A DNA stretch of 33,046 nucleotides, taken from NCBI GenBank assembly GCA_002104905.1, contig MCFE01000825.1, forward strand, positions 1 through 33,046, written 5' to 3'. The notes beneath the pieces were generated by a model, which was not told where the DNA came from, ran no database searches, and saw only the letters and a list, made by a program, of their open reading frames with translations. This stretch comes from Basidiobolus meristosporus CBS 931.73. Taxonomy: Eukaryota; Basidiobolomycota; Basidiobolomycetes; Basidiobolales; Basidiobolaceae. The position numbers and the translations under genes are program-made. Positions 1 through 10,689 of the stretch are shown here, one piece after another; the stretch's first letter is position 1, and each line of letters opens with the position of its first letter.

Positions 1-1600
1 GTACACCAAACCACTGCAAGATGGCCTATTCAAACCCCAGTTCTGCAGGTGGATCATTCCCACTTAATAGGCAATATAGGACCAGGTTGTAAGCATACCA
101 GGCACTCACCCACTCACCATGGACTGGTTTGGGGAATCTGGGCCTTCAGATGGATCCTGCTGGTATGCCAACTTCCACTTGAAGTTTCTTGTGTCAATCA
201 TGAATATGCAATTCTGGAAGGATCAAAGTTTTTGGGCAATTGCTCACACAGTGAATGTAATGCAAAGTTAATATTCTGCGGGTGCTCAAATCAAACATTC
301 ACACAGCACCTGCAACAGTATCACATGATCTGTTGGGTTTTATAAAAAGTGATGTGTGATCAAAGTTCCCATGGTATTCTCAACAACACTGAGCCAATGT
401 ATTTTCTATGATACTTTATTGATATCAAATCCCTAAATTTTGCTCCAAATGCAATGTAAACTAGAGCATATACTGGTCACTGAGTGCTCTACCTAGTGCA
501 ATGTTACTGCCTAGATCAAGCGCCCAGATCTTAAGCTTTGTGCTGCAAGCTCTGAAGCCTGGAACTTCATTTTTGATCCCAACAGTAGCAAGAGGAAGAA
601 TGTAGAAACAAGTGCAATACTTCTCTTGAGATTCTGAGCTGAGAGGATACCTCCTGTAGATATGGATGCAACAACTCTTATAAGGGTCACAACACTTACC
701 TATTTACCCTGGGCTTATTGAACCAATAGCACCAGCACCAGAACTATCAACATTGTGCTCTTCAACATGAGTTTCTTTACTTGGTCAGACTTTTGATATT
801 CTGAAATCTTCCACTAATAGGACTTTTGAAAACACTAGCCTTGGTTAGCTAAACTAAACCCTGTTATATTACATAGAGCTTGTCAAAATTCTTCCTGCCA
901 AATTCTCTTCTTTGGTAATGGATGGTGCTCCATTCCCAACATACCAGTTAGCCAATCAAACTTACCAAAAGAATGGTTGGGTTGTTCAGTTCTTGCTAAA
1001 TATACTTCTGAGGCCCTGCTATTATGGATTGCAGCTTGATGTGTTGAGTGCTTTGCAAGAGGTAATGCTGGTGCATGTAGCTATAACAAGGATCCCCATC
1101 TTTAGTTCTATGCAGTCTACCAACTGTAATCATTAGTTATATACTGTAATAATTCAAGCTCTATCAAAAGTAACTTGGTTATGCAGGTGTATCTGCTTGG
1201 AATCAATAGTCCTGTCAAATATTATCAAAAAATGCACATATGTACCATATGTCAGCCTTGTGGTAGAAATGTGGGAGGACTTTTAAGCTACCATGCCAGC
1301 TGACACTCCTAGGCTTGATTCTGAATAAGAAACTAGATGGTGCTTTTTTTGTTGTAAATTCTGAAAATACACCTGAACACTCATCTAACTGGCTCACTTA
1401 GATCAGTCTACAAATCTTAGAGAGTTCTGACTAAATACCATACTGGAATTTACATGAATATTTCCACCATAGTATCAGTTACTCAGCACATTAGAAGTGA
1501 ATAAGATGTCTAAGCAGCCCCAAGCTCTGCACACATGTTTGTTTTACCCAGAACCATTTTGTCATGAATCTGTCAACAGCTGTCACAAGATATAAATCCC
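1..1600. other. Unassigned, CpG-poor DNA with no recognisable gene
   Basis: Only short open frames (under 100 codons) occur on either strand, and none contains a motif I recognise. The stretch has two or three CG dinucleotides in total, as in the neighbouring decayed transposon DNA. It does not obviously align with the other repeats in the window, although the repeat that starts near 1600 continues to the right. It is probably old transposon or intergenic sequence; I see nothing else in it. Confidence 0.5.
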
Positions 1601-3510
1601 ACAACAAAGAGGTATTGGTACCCTAAGGATACTGTGCAAAGACTACTAGAATAATTGCACCGCAGATTTCACAAAAAACTTGGTCAAAAATTTCATCACA
1701 ATAATACATAAGTGGCCTTGACTGGTTCTCTGCTAATTCTCTCACTTTCTGATCCCAGACATTCAATCACCTCCTACACTTATGTACATTAACAGGCTAT
1801 TGCTTCTTTTTCACACTCCTTACTTCCTGACTTAGCCAATGCCCTTACTTTTCATGCATACTAATTGGTGCATTTCTGTTGAATCCTCAGTTGTAACTTG
1901 ATGGCCTATTATACTGACCTAAAAAAGTCCCCACACCCAACACTAACATTAAACCCAGCCTCACACTCAACAAGTACCTCCATTTAAATGCACTATTCAA
2001 TAAGTGCTTCTGCTGTAACACCCTTTTTGCATGACTTTGGCAGGAACCCCACAGCATTATGTCATTGCTAATTAACTACCTCTCATGCATCCTGGTCTTC
2101 AGCTAGCACTGCAAGTTCTAGAGTATCATCTGTCGGTCATTGCAATAAATCCTTGCAATATAAAAGTGCATTTTCTTGAGCACTGTTATTGGAGAAGTGT
2201 TTAACCTCTTGGTATGCCTATTGACATTCTAAAATTTTGCTGTAGAAAATGTGATAGTCAGCTGATTCCTTGACATTGATACTTTGTCTGTCTGTAGAAC
2301 TGAACTCTGTCTACAATAGAAAATGCTGAGGCTGTGGTAGACAAATTGCCTTTCTTTGAAAACTCATATACCTCACTGGAGTGCAGCCCAACTGGCTGTG
2401 CATTCAACTCTTGAGAAAACAACTGCTGACTTGTTACTAATTTTTCTTGACTATTATGAAATTTGACCTGCTCTTTTCTGATGCCATTAGTTTATGAGAA
2501 CTGCAGCTTTCTTCTCATGCTTCACTGTCTCTGGCTTGGGTAGAATTTTTTCCCTTTACCTTAACCTTTACCACTGCCTAGTCTTTTGTTGCTGCATTGA
2601 CTGAGTGCTTCTTGTATTTTGTCACATTTCCTCCTTGCTAAACACTGCACTGGCATATCCATTGCTGCCTGCTTGTCCCTTTCTGGCACTCTTCCAGCTA
2701 CCTGATGCCTCTCTGCCAATTATTTTGAGCTTTCATCTGTGTTTGCAACAGGCTCTTGAGGAAGCCACCAGCATTTAACCATGTCACCATTGTTCTTCTG
2801 CCTTTGATAGTTTCTGCTATTCCTGATATATTTTTGTAGTATACCAATACAGGCCTAAAGTCTGCTTGCATTTTAAATTCAGGATTATATACACAGAGTA
2901 GGTCTAATACATTCTACTTGGCCTTGAGCTCCTGATGGTCCTAAGGTAAGCTGGCCTTAAGGTAAAGGCATGCTAGACTTCTTATGGCCTCTTGGATATC
3001 AGCCTACTCTTCATCATTGCACCAAGCAGCTTCACAGATCTTGAATGTCTTTCAATATTTAGGCTTTGGTATAAGTATCACAGAGCCTCCCACACATTCT
3101 CTGAAAGGTTCTTTATTAGGCCTTATCTTTGAGCACTGCAGTTATGCTTCAAAGACTGAACAGTGTTCAACTGCCATTACAGTAGGAAATGGCTCAATTC
3201 TAGTTTGTGACATTGAGCTACTTGAGTACCTTCTTTGCAGCAAAGATACTGCAATCTCCTCCTGGGATATTGATGGCTCTTAATTTATTTTTCACTCATC
3301 TTGTCCCTAGACTATGTCCTGATTTCTCTGGGCTATTGCATCTATCCTATTAGCCACTGCACCTAACTGCTTCTTTAATGCTATTGCATATGCTAACAAT
3401 ATACTTGCTATTGCTGGTAGTGGTGATGGCATGATGGTCAATTGCTGGTCTTCCACTGAAAGTACTGTGCTTGCTGCATTCTCCTCTGTCTGAGCATTAT
3501 GGCCTGCTTA
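1600..3510 (-). pseudogene. Eroded ORF of unknown family (P region, copy 1)
   Basis: On the minus strand this stretch reads as a long series of protein-like blocks broken by stops and frameshifts. One block near 3300-3480 is alanine- and leucine-rich (AIASILLAYAIALKKQ); another near 2850-2950 contains NPEFKMQADFRPVL. The same order of blocks recurs on the minus strand at 26690-28240, and 1600-1900 aligns with 19625-19918, so this is a dispersed repeat with a shared coding history, not chance ORFs. I do not recognise the family. In the second copy it lies downstream of the tnp2-like transposase on the same strand, so it could be a second gene or the C-terminal part of that transposon; this is inference. 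It is a dead copy. Boundaries are approximate. Confidence 0.45.
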
Positions 3511-3889
3511 CAGCTCCACTCATAATCTCAATTGCCTGTCTGACCAAGAGCCTGAGCAGTCCACATTATTACCTTTAATGGACAAACTGTCAGCATCATC
3601 CTTTTGGGATGTAGCCTTGTGATTAGCACCAAATACCAAAGCAAGCTGTTATCCAACTGTTTTTCTGCTATTTTTTGTAGTAGGGTCTGGTTGGGAACCA
3701 GACACTTTGCTTTATTTTTTGATGGCAGATATGTGCAAGTGAGTCATACCAAAGGGAAAGTAGTGTTGCATATACATGTGTATGGGGTGCCGCAGATATT
3801 CATATAGTGCTTACTATGGTGGGTCATCATGGAATCTTATACTCAGGTAGCTGCCATGTCTCAAATTCAAGTCAATCTTAAACTCACAT
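3511..3889. other. Unassigned spacer between repeat copies
   Basis: No ORF over 70 codons and no recognised motif. It joins the P region (minus orientation) to the tnp2-like copy (plus orientation), so a rearrangement junction is likely here. It contains one perfect short hairpin at 3685-3703. Confidence 0.4.
3685..3703. other. Perfect 8-bp hairpin with 3-nt loop
   Basis: GTCTGGTT, loop GGG, AACCAGAC: eight uninterrupted base pairs. It follows a T-rich run (near 3670) and precedes another (near 3715). Function unknown; it may be a chance palindrome or a remnant of a transposon end. Confidence 0.4.
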
Positions 3890-5500
3890 GAGTATTGACA
3901 AAATAGTGATATAATAGTGTTGCATTGTTGAGTGTCAAACTGTTTTCCCCATGGAGAAGACTATTAGGAATCAATGCTGTACAAGAAGAGAAAAAGGTAC
4001 ATGTAGCTATTGTAACAAGCCTCTTAGTCATAAGCATGCAGACAGCATAGGAGGTATTACAAGAATCATGGACAGTATTTTGCCACAAAAGTCATAATTA
4101 AGTACTCATCAGTCACTGACATACCAGCAATATTTTGCCAGCCACTTGATACTTCTATAATGGCACCAAGCTGCACCTGTCACCTTATATAAGCGTAGTC
4201 AGGTGAGTTTTTGATGCCTTTTGGTCCACCTTGGCCTTCTGCATATGACCTGCAGAGTCATAGCTCTGAGGAAGAAGACCTACCCATGAATTGCAAGCTT
4301 ATGACCCCTTGCAACTGCACCCTTTACAACAACAGCAAAACCCTAGTTTGCAATGAAACAACACCCATGAAAAAATGCCCAGGATACTTTGTAAAGTCAA
4401 GTGAGCCCAATAATTCTTCTGCTGGTCAAATAAGTTATGTTGTAGCTAGAGAAGTGATATGTTTCCTGCAACATCAATGATGTGGGCTTTAACAATTTAC
4501 TGCTACATCTTGCCAAAATCATTCTAGCATGCAGCTTACCATACACTTGGTACAGTTCACCCTAAGAGGAAAACATTGTTCACACTTTGGAAAGATTGCA
4601 GTAATACCCCTTCTAAAGAAGCTAATACAGTCTGGCAAATACAGTGAAGCTATAAAGTACTGCACTTGGTAGCAACCAAGTACTTAAAATTTTGATATAT
4701 TTGATGGCAAACATTAAAAAGAATTAAGAAGCAAGTGCTACTTTGAAGGTATGTATGACCATGTATTTGCCTTGCCACTTGATGGATTATCATTGAATCA
4801 GTACTCTACCAGCAAATCTTGTTTGCTACTGACTCCCATTAATCCAAGTCTCCTGCCAAGGCTATGGTATCAGAGCAGAAATTAGATTGCAGTCCCACTG
4901 ACATTTGGGTCTAAATCACCATATAACCTGGATAGTTACCTGTATCCATTGCTAGATGAATTTGACTTGCTATCTAGTAGAATACAAGTAAATGGCCATC
5001 ATGGCAAGGCACATATTAGTATCTATACTGGTGATTCCTCAACACTTGGCAGATAGCTGGCTTCTCTGGGCACAATTTACCACTGCCAAATGTGTGGGAT
5101 CCAGGGCATTTACGCCATAACTCACACACATTTTTATTATCCAAGCATCAACACTAAGAACATCATCTTTTGACAGAGATAATGTGAAGAAGTCTGCATG
5201 CAATTGCAGCAAAGCTAGCAAGCTATAAACCATTGAACAGCATATGGATTTATCAAAAGCTGGGGATAGATAAGATAGAGGTAATCTATTTGAGCAAATA
5301 CTTTCCTCTGGGAGCAAAGCATTTGCTCTTCAGCAATGTCCCTGTACTAATGGCCAGCTTTTAGATGAAATATTTGGAGCTGAATGAGCCCTTTGAGATA
5401 CCAGAGAGGTAACTTTATTTGGTAGTAAATTAGCCAATACTGTTATGATCCTATCATAAGATTGTGTAGAGGGTCACTAACTCCAAGCTGCTGGTATCAA
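3890..5500 (+). pseudogene. Decayed tnp2/Plavaka-like transposase, copy 1
   Basis: Plus-strand remnant of a CACTA-like DNA transposase. Positions 3900-4270 align with the minus strand of 19400-19040, a Cys/His-rich N-terminal segment. Positions 4480-5420 align with the transposase core seen better at 30088-30741 and 16799-17077. Readable pieces include QVNGHHGKAHI, then a TGDS block matching the GDTPAISKIA block of the other copies, then CQMCGIQGIYAITHTH, which carries the Cys-x2-Cys pair. Family assignment rests on the order of a GPKS-like motif, a GDTPA motif and a Cys pair, as in Transposase_21 (tnp2) proteins; Plavaka is the alternative. Near 5408 the sequence jumps from the core straight to a segment equivalent to 28300-28396, so about 1.4 kb of C-terminal region is missing. 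Many stops; inactive. Confidence 0.55.
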
Positions 5501-5502
5501 AA

Positions 5503-5567
5503 TAAAGTTAAAAAACATTATGGTGCTTGGGCAGTATTTTGCCAAGGGTGGCATGGTATTGTTGCAG
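5503..5567. repeat. Fragment of tnp2-like element in opposite orientation
   Basis: This short piece matches 28387-28455 in direct orientation, whereas the preceding 90 bases match 28300-28396 inverted. It continues on the far side of element B at 13958, so element B inserted into it. The change of orientation at about 5500 marks an inversion or tail-to-tail junction. Confidence 0.5.
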
Positions 5568-6337
5568 TGTGGTAGGGTAAACATACCTCCCACAGACAAG
5601 TTTATTCATATAGCCATTATGATATACTTATCCATATTTTATCTTATCAGTATTATCCCCATATGATGTTTACCCTGATTAGTTATTAGCATTAGTTGTC
5701 CCAGATGTTATTCAGCTTTGTGATCAGTATATGTATCTACATAAGGCAAGTATCTGTGTCAGTACCCGTGACACATGACCTAGGTCTTTGTTACCATCCC
5801 TACCATTTCAATACCATATATGGTATTTCTATGTTGCACAAGTTTCAGACTACTGATTCCTGATTGGTTGGATGTGCTGTGCCTTTTAGAACCTTCCAGG
5901 ACATTCTTGGCATATTTTTAGCTCATAGTGATGTCATCAAGAATTCCACTGATGCCTAGAATCTTCTAGAACCTTGTCATTAGTAATCACTTGGCAATCA
6001 AGAAAAGTACTTAAGGGAAAGCAATCCCTCATCAATAAATCATCCCTTCTAACAGTAACACTTCTACCTTATTGATTAGCAGTTGATCATTGTACCTGCC
6101 TTCAACAGTACATCTCAGACCTGCCCTCAAGGAGCTTTTCAGGGTAGTGCTCAAGACACACAGAGGCCTTTGGAGACACTTGGAGCACCTAGGAAGCTAG
6201 AGAAGCAGGAGCTTTTACCATAGTGACATATTGACAAAGACACCAGCAGTTTAGACACAGAGGTTATTGCACCCATCAGACACCTCACACACCTTGTGTT
6301 GTATAGCTTCTCCCAGGAGTACCTCTACACCACCACA
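5568..6337 (+). repeat. 5' LTR of element B (770 bp)
   Basis: Begins TGTGGTAGGG and ends ACCACCACA, giving inverted TGTGGT/ACCACA termini. It is followed directly by the primer-binding site. The body aligns with 13213-13957 over almost its whole length. A related LTR with the same type of ends lies inverted at 14099-15136. Contains an AATAAA-like signal near 6034-6040. Confidence 0.75.
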
Positions 6338-6341
6338 TATT

Positions 6342-6359
6342 TGGCACCCAATGTGGGGG
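6342..6359 (+). promoter_or_regulatory. Primer-binding site of element B
   Basis: TGGCACCCAATGTGGGGG starts five bases after the LTR. It begins with TGG, the complement of a tRNA CCA end, and resembles in position and layout the site in gypsy D (20309). The tRNA species cannot be assigned by eye. Confidence 0.6.
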
Positions 6360-6411
6360 CTTTGACTGAACTGCCCCTAGACAACTTAAGAAAGAATAAA
6401 TTATCAAGACT

Positions 6412-6964
6412 ATGAATCTACCTTTACCAGGATTGCAAGGAACCCCTTTCTTTGATGGAGCTACAGTTAAAGCTTTCATCAAGAGGTGGGAGCTTTTCTG
6501 CAGAGCCCACAAACTACCTGAGACCATTATGGCTGAAGAGATCCCCCCTTACAGCACAGATAAGATCATGCTCTCATCATATGAAAGAAATGATCTGCTG
6601 ACAAATTGGACCCTCTTGAAGAGCTACTTGATTGATGAATATGGAGAGAGACAAGTTGACTACACACTTAAAGACTTGGAGAACTTTGCTTATAGCAAGC
6701 ATAAGCTGCCACCATTGAAAGAATACTCGAGTGGCCTTGAGAAAATTGGAGAGTCACTGAAAGCCCAAGGAGTTATTACTGATCTCCCTTTATCTGCCCA
6801 CCTTCTCAGAGCACTACCAGAAGACCTGGTGAGAAGGATTGAAAACAATCCTACTGTGAAAGCTATGAGTTCACTGCCTGGATTTCAGTTAGCTAAGCAG
6901 ATTCTACTTTCCCCTGAAGAAGCCTCACCAATCAGAAAGCTTCTTTCAAGCTCAGCACAAAACC
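6412..6964 (+). pseudogene. gag: Element B Gag, 5' part (split gene)
   Basis: Capsid-type Gag of a Ty3/gypsy-like element. It starts at ATG 6412, 75 bases after the LTR, and stays open for 184 codons. The N-terminal half has the usual Gag pattern: a GTPFFDG start, a KAFIKRWE helix, an LLTNWTLLKSYLIDEYGE block and a later HLLRALPEDLVRRIE helix. The frame is interrupted at 6964 by the minus-strand copia A and resumes at 11841. If copia A and one copy of its AAACC duplication are ignored, the two parts are in the same frame with no stop across the join, total 425 codons. The gag was therefore still open when copia A landed. Gag would form the particle that packages element RNA. Confidence 0.75.
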
Positions 6965-7493
6965 TGTTGTAAGAGTCTTGAAGATATTGGAAGTGATTGG
7001 GAGAACAAGTAGATTATGTGGTTTTCACTTAATGTTTTACTGAATGTAAAAGTAGTATTTATACTTTAGACTTGTTCCATTGTGCCATTGATCATAGTGC
7101 CAGAGAGAGCTGTATATCTTGTAATTTGATATTTTAGGGTCATATGCATGTCAATTTTGATCTCAAATTGGCACTGTATGGCACCATCTGGCATGCTATG
7201 GCACTATTGGGCACTATGATCAGCTGGAATGATGGAACAAGTCTTTTTACCTGGTCTTGGCATTACAAGCACGTAGAATAGGTTAAGGAAGGTCCCAAGA
7301 ACATGTGTGCAAAGTTTGGGGCTATTTGGAGAACTTAGAATATTTTTACCAAAATACCGGGTACCCAAAACATGAAAATTCTCACAGTAAATCCCAACAA
7401 GGAATTTGGTCAGTATTCTCTAGGACTTGAAGGTAATGATCTAAGTGACTATGTTAGGTGAATATTTAGGTGGAAATACAAATTTTTACAACA
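6965..7493 (-). repeat. 3' LTR of copia A, carrying a MITE and an inverted segment
   Basis: Starts TGTTGTAAGAG and ends TTTTTACAACA on the plus strand. It is 529 bp against 347 bp for its partner; the extra length is the 177-bp insertion at 7068-7244 plus a 3-bp duplication. Positions 7336-7383 are in inverted orientation relative to the partner LTR (11681-11728). The remainder differs from the partner by scattered substitutions. Confidence 0.85.
7068..7244. mobile_element. 177-bp MITE-like element in copia A LTR
   Basis: Absent from the partner LTR and from the solo LTR at 18072. It has long imperfect terminal inverted repeats of about 34 bp: both ends start AGACTTGTTCCAT and share TGATCATAGTGCC further in. 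It is flanked by TTT on both sides (7065-7067, 7245-7247); removing it with one TTT restores the empty-site sequence seen in the partner LTR. The interior has repeated GGCAC words. It encodes nothing. A 3-bp duplication fits CACTA-type or PIF/Harbinger-type mobilisation, though the target is not the usual TWA and the ends are not CACTA. It lies a few bases from the minus-strand TATA box (TATAAATA, 7056-7063) of the LTR. Confidence 0.8.
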
Positions 7494-7504
7494 CTACCAC
7501 TCAA

Positions 7505-8166
7505 CTAAATGCTCATACTGACTAGTCCTAATTTTGACCTATGATATTCAAACTTGTCTCTAGCTAATGGTTTGGTAAATATGTCTGCAATCATTTCATC
7601 TGTAGGACAGTAAACTAAGCTAATTAAATTATTCTCTATAGCTTCACATATGAAATGATATCTAATATCTATGTGCTTGGTTCTAGGTTGAAAAGTTGGA
7701 TTTCTACCTAATTGTATACATCCTAGATTATCTTAAAATAAAGTAATAGGCATTTTTTGACATAGCCTAAATCTGTAAAACATTTTCTTAGCCACATTGC
7801 TACATTGGTAGCTCCACAGGCTGCCATATACTCTGCCTCTGTGGAAGAAAGTGCTACAGTTGGTTGCTTTCTTGAATTCCATGAAATTGCTCCTTTGGAG
7901 TAAAGAAAGGTGTATCCTGTGGAGGATCTACTGTCTTCTAAATTTTGTCCCCAATCTGCATCAGAGTATCCCACAAGATCCTGTTCTGAATCCTTATAAG
8001 TGTATCTTAAGCAGATATCCGCAGTTCCTTTTAGGCATCTAAAAATCTGCTTAACTGCTGCAATAGGACCAGATCCATAGTTCAGATTATGTTGGCTGAC
8101 AGCTCCCACTGAATATGAGATATCTGTACATGCTCCACGCATGATATAAATCAGACTGCCAGCCAT
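7505..8166 (-). pseudogene. pol: Copia A RNase H domain and Pol C-terminus
   Basis: Ty1/copia RNase H: GYSDADWGQ gives the first acidic residues, STGYTFLYSKGAISWNS follows, and ALSSTEAEYMA carries the catalytic Glu. A frameshift near 7735 is followed in another frame by the usual C-terminal block, ending in a TAG at 7505-7507 just before the polypurine-like tract. RNase H would remove the RNA strand during reverse transcription. Confidence 0.85.
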
Positions 8167-8169
8167 AGA

Positions 8170-9330
8170 TTAATAAGGAAAGTCAGGGCTTTCAGATGGC
8201 ACCAAGCTCTCTTGATTTGGTTGAGTTTTGACCAAGTTAAGGCTTGTCTCCATTGGGGTAGCTGCTGGTTTACAGTCTTCCATTTTGTACTTCTTTTGTA
8301 TATCTTGAATATACTTTGATTGGCTAAGGGTGATAGTTTGGGTACTTCTGTCTATGGAGAACTTAATCCTTAAGTAGTAATTAAGTTCTCCTAGATTGGA
8401 CATCTTGAACTCCTTAGATAGGCTGGATTTAGTCACTTCCAATGTTTCAAGGTTATTGGTGGCTATAATAAGATTATCCACATATAGAGCTAATAGAACT
8501 GGATTTGCTCTATCTGGCTTAGAGTATATACTATAGTCAGCATTACTCCTTTTGAAACTCAAAGACTCCAAATAAGAATCTATCTTGCAATTCCAGGCTC
8601 TTGGTGACTGTTTGAGACCATACAGTGACTTTTTAAGCTTGCAGACCAAATGGGGGTTATCTTAGTCAACAAACCCATCTGGCTGGTCCATATACACATC
8701 CTCATCAAGTTCTCCATTCAAAAATGCAGTTTTTCTAACCATTTGATGAATAAGAAACTTATATTTGGCTGCAATGGCCAATATTAATCTGATGGAATTA
8801 AACTTGGCTACTGGTGCAAAGGTCTCAGTATAGTCAAGTCCTTTTGTTTCAGAGTATCCTTTGGCCACAAGTCTTGCTTTGTATCTTTCAATTGCAACAT
8901 CAGCCTTGTATTTTGTCTTGAAGACCCATCTGCATCCAATTGATTTTTGGTTGATTGGTAATTTGACTAAGTCCCAGGTCTGATTTTCCATCAGGGCCCA
9001 ATCTTTCTCAGTCAGGGCAGATCTCCAAAACTTTGTCTGAGGGCTATTTAGGGCCACTTTTACAGTCTGGGGCTCATCAATATGGACTGAATAGGCATAG
9101 GCTAAGTTTGTACCCTCATTGATATAGTAATCTGGGCTATTTCTTGTCCAATTGGATCTCCAGGCATTTGATACTGGGATGATCACTTCTGGGATATTCC
9201 TGGGCACAGATTCTGGCTGAACCAAGGTTATATAGTCCTCCGGAGTCAAAAAATTCTCATTGTTTTGCTCTGATTCAATCCTGACAATGGGTGGACTTGA
9301 GATCAAATTTTTGTCATCATCTGATGTCAT
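8170..9330 (-). pseudogene. pol: Copia A reverse transcriptase (RVT_2), catalytic residues lost
   Basis: Clear RVT_2 domain: WRSALTEKDWALMENQTWDLV, GCRWVFKTKYKAD, RYKARLVAKGYSET and YTETFAPVAKFNSIR, then KLKKSLYGLKQSPRAW. A TAA separates the two halves near 8655. In motif A the usual QMDVKTAFLNG reads QMVRKTAFLNG, so the catalytic Asp is gone. In motif C the usual YVDD reads YVDN. With two of three catalytic aspartates changed, the enzyme would be inactive even without the stops. Confidence 0.85.
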
Positions 9331-10210
9331 CTTTTGTGAAAATTTTGAATTTTCATGAAACAGCACATCCCTGAACTTGATCAGCTTCCTTGCTTTGGTA
9401 TTGTAGAGTCTGTATGCCTTACTCTCATTGCAGTAGCCCAAAATATGCATTTTACACTTTTGCCTCAAATTTTGACTGATTACCGGCCAGTTTTTTGGCA
9501 TATGCTCTACACCCAAATATTCTTAGATGTTCTGCACTTGGTCTGTATTCATACCATGCTTCAAATGGAGTAGAATCACGAAGTATTCTGTTCTAGCTCC
9601 TATTTTTAAGGTATACAGCAGTGGCAACTGATTCCTCCCAAAAATCATAGGATAATTTTTGATCATGGATCATAGATCTTGCCATATCAGTTATTGATCT
9701 GTTAGCACATTCTGCTACATCATTTTGCTGTGCGGTAATGGTACAGTAGTCTCCTGCTTTATCCAATGAATTTTGCAGAAGTGGATGAAGAGTTTTGAGG
9801 TATATTCTCCACCACTGTCAGAGCATATTTTCTTGATTTTTTCACCAGTTTCTCTCTCCACCATGGTTTTAAACTCCCTGAACTTAGACAGAGCTTCTTC
9901 CTTTCTCTCCATGAAGTAGACCCATGTGTATCTTTTATAATCATCAATAAAAGTGATTAAACACTTCATCCCACCTAAGGATAAATTTTGCATAGGTCCA
10001 CACAGATCTGTGTGAATTAGATCTAATTTTTCTTAGTTTTGATCTACACAGAGCTCCTGAACAATTGTCTGGCTTGTTTCCCATATATGCAGGCTTCACA
10101 GTGCTCCAAATTAGCTGGGGGATCAATTTCACTCCAGAAATTAGCTGATCTTTTATCATTTTACGCAAATAATCAAAATTGATGTGTCCAAATATTCTGT
10201 GCCAAAGCAT
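9331..10210 (-). pseudogene. pol: Copia A integrase with pre-integrase domain
   Basis: GAG_pre-integrase zinc region LWHRIFGHINFDYLRKM supplies the two His. The core follows in the next frame: FIDDYKRYTWVYFM, then CSDSGGEYTS with the second Asp (the usual SDNGGEY), then near 9715-9725 a QQNDVAECANRS block with the catalytic Glu. The C-terminal block ends with KLIKFRDVLFHE near 9345. The integrase would insert cDNA into the genome. The region is broken by several frameshifts and stops. Confidence 0.8.
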
Positions 10211-10266
10211 TGGTGTTTATTCATTGAAGTTATTTATATAAGCTTCCAAATATGATGGAATATAAG

Positions 10267-10660
10267 TCAGCTTGTATAGATTCTGATCTCTGATGCCTGA
10301 AGCAATATGGGCACCATTTGATCAGTGATCCTGCATCCCAAATTGTCAAAACTGAGGCTGAGTCCTTCTGCTGTGGCCTTGCTTACTGAGAGTAGGTGCT
10401 TGGCTATTTCAGGCACATAGAGTACTTCCTTAAAGGTCAGTGTATGGCTTCCTTCACTGCTTCTAAGATTTACTTGGATAGTTCCTTCTCCCACTGCATC
10501 AAGTGTTCTATTGTCACCCATGAAAACCTTCTTAATTGGAATTTCTTAATATTGGGTGAAAAGTTCTTTTTGGTGTGTAAGGTGTTGAGAAGCTCCAGAG
10601 TCAATATACCACATCTGACAATCCTTATTTGTGGTCAAACATAGTGAAGATATGAATATT
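10267..10660 (-). pseudogene. Copia A aspartyl protease
   Basis: The active-site motif WYIDSGA is read on the minus strand at about 10590-10612. After a frame break comes the body of the domain: MGDNRTLDAVGEGTIQV, LTFKEVLYVPEIAKHLLSVSKA, as in copia retropepsins (compare copia E at 32202-32470). It would cleave Gag and Pol. Confidence 0.75.
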
Positions 10661-10689
10661 CTATCTTCAGTTGTTGCAGCATTTCCATA

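Noticed and set aside
49-345. 98-codon plus-strand frame, possible small secreted protein
   Set aside because: Low-complexity composition, no signal peptide at the start, no repeat support and no neighbouring gene; such frames are expected in stop-poor AT-leaning DNA.
7081-7240. CRISPR-like or satellite repeat from the GGCAC words
   Set aside because: The spacing of the repeated words is irregular and they lie inside a single inverted-repeat-bounded insertion, so they are part of the MITE.
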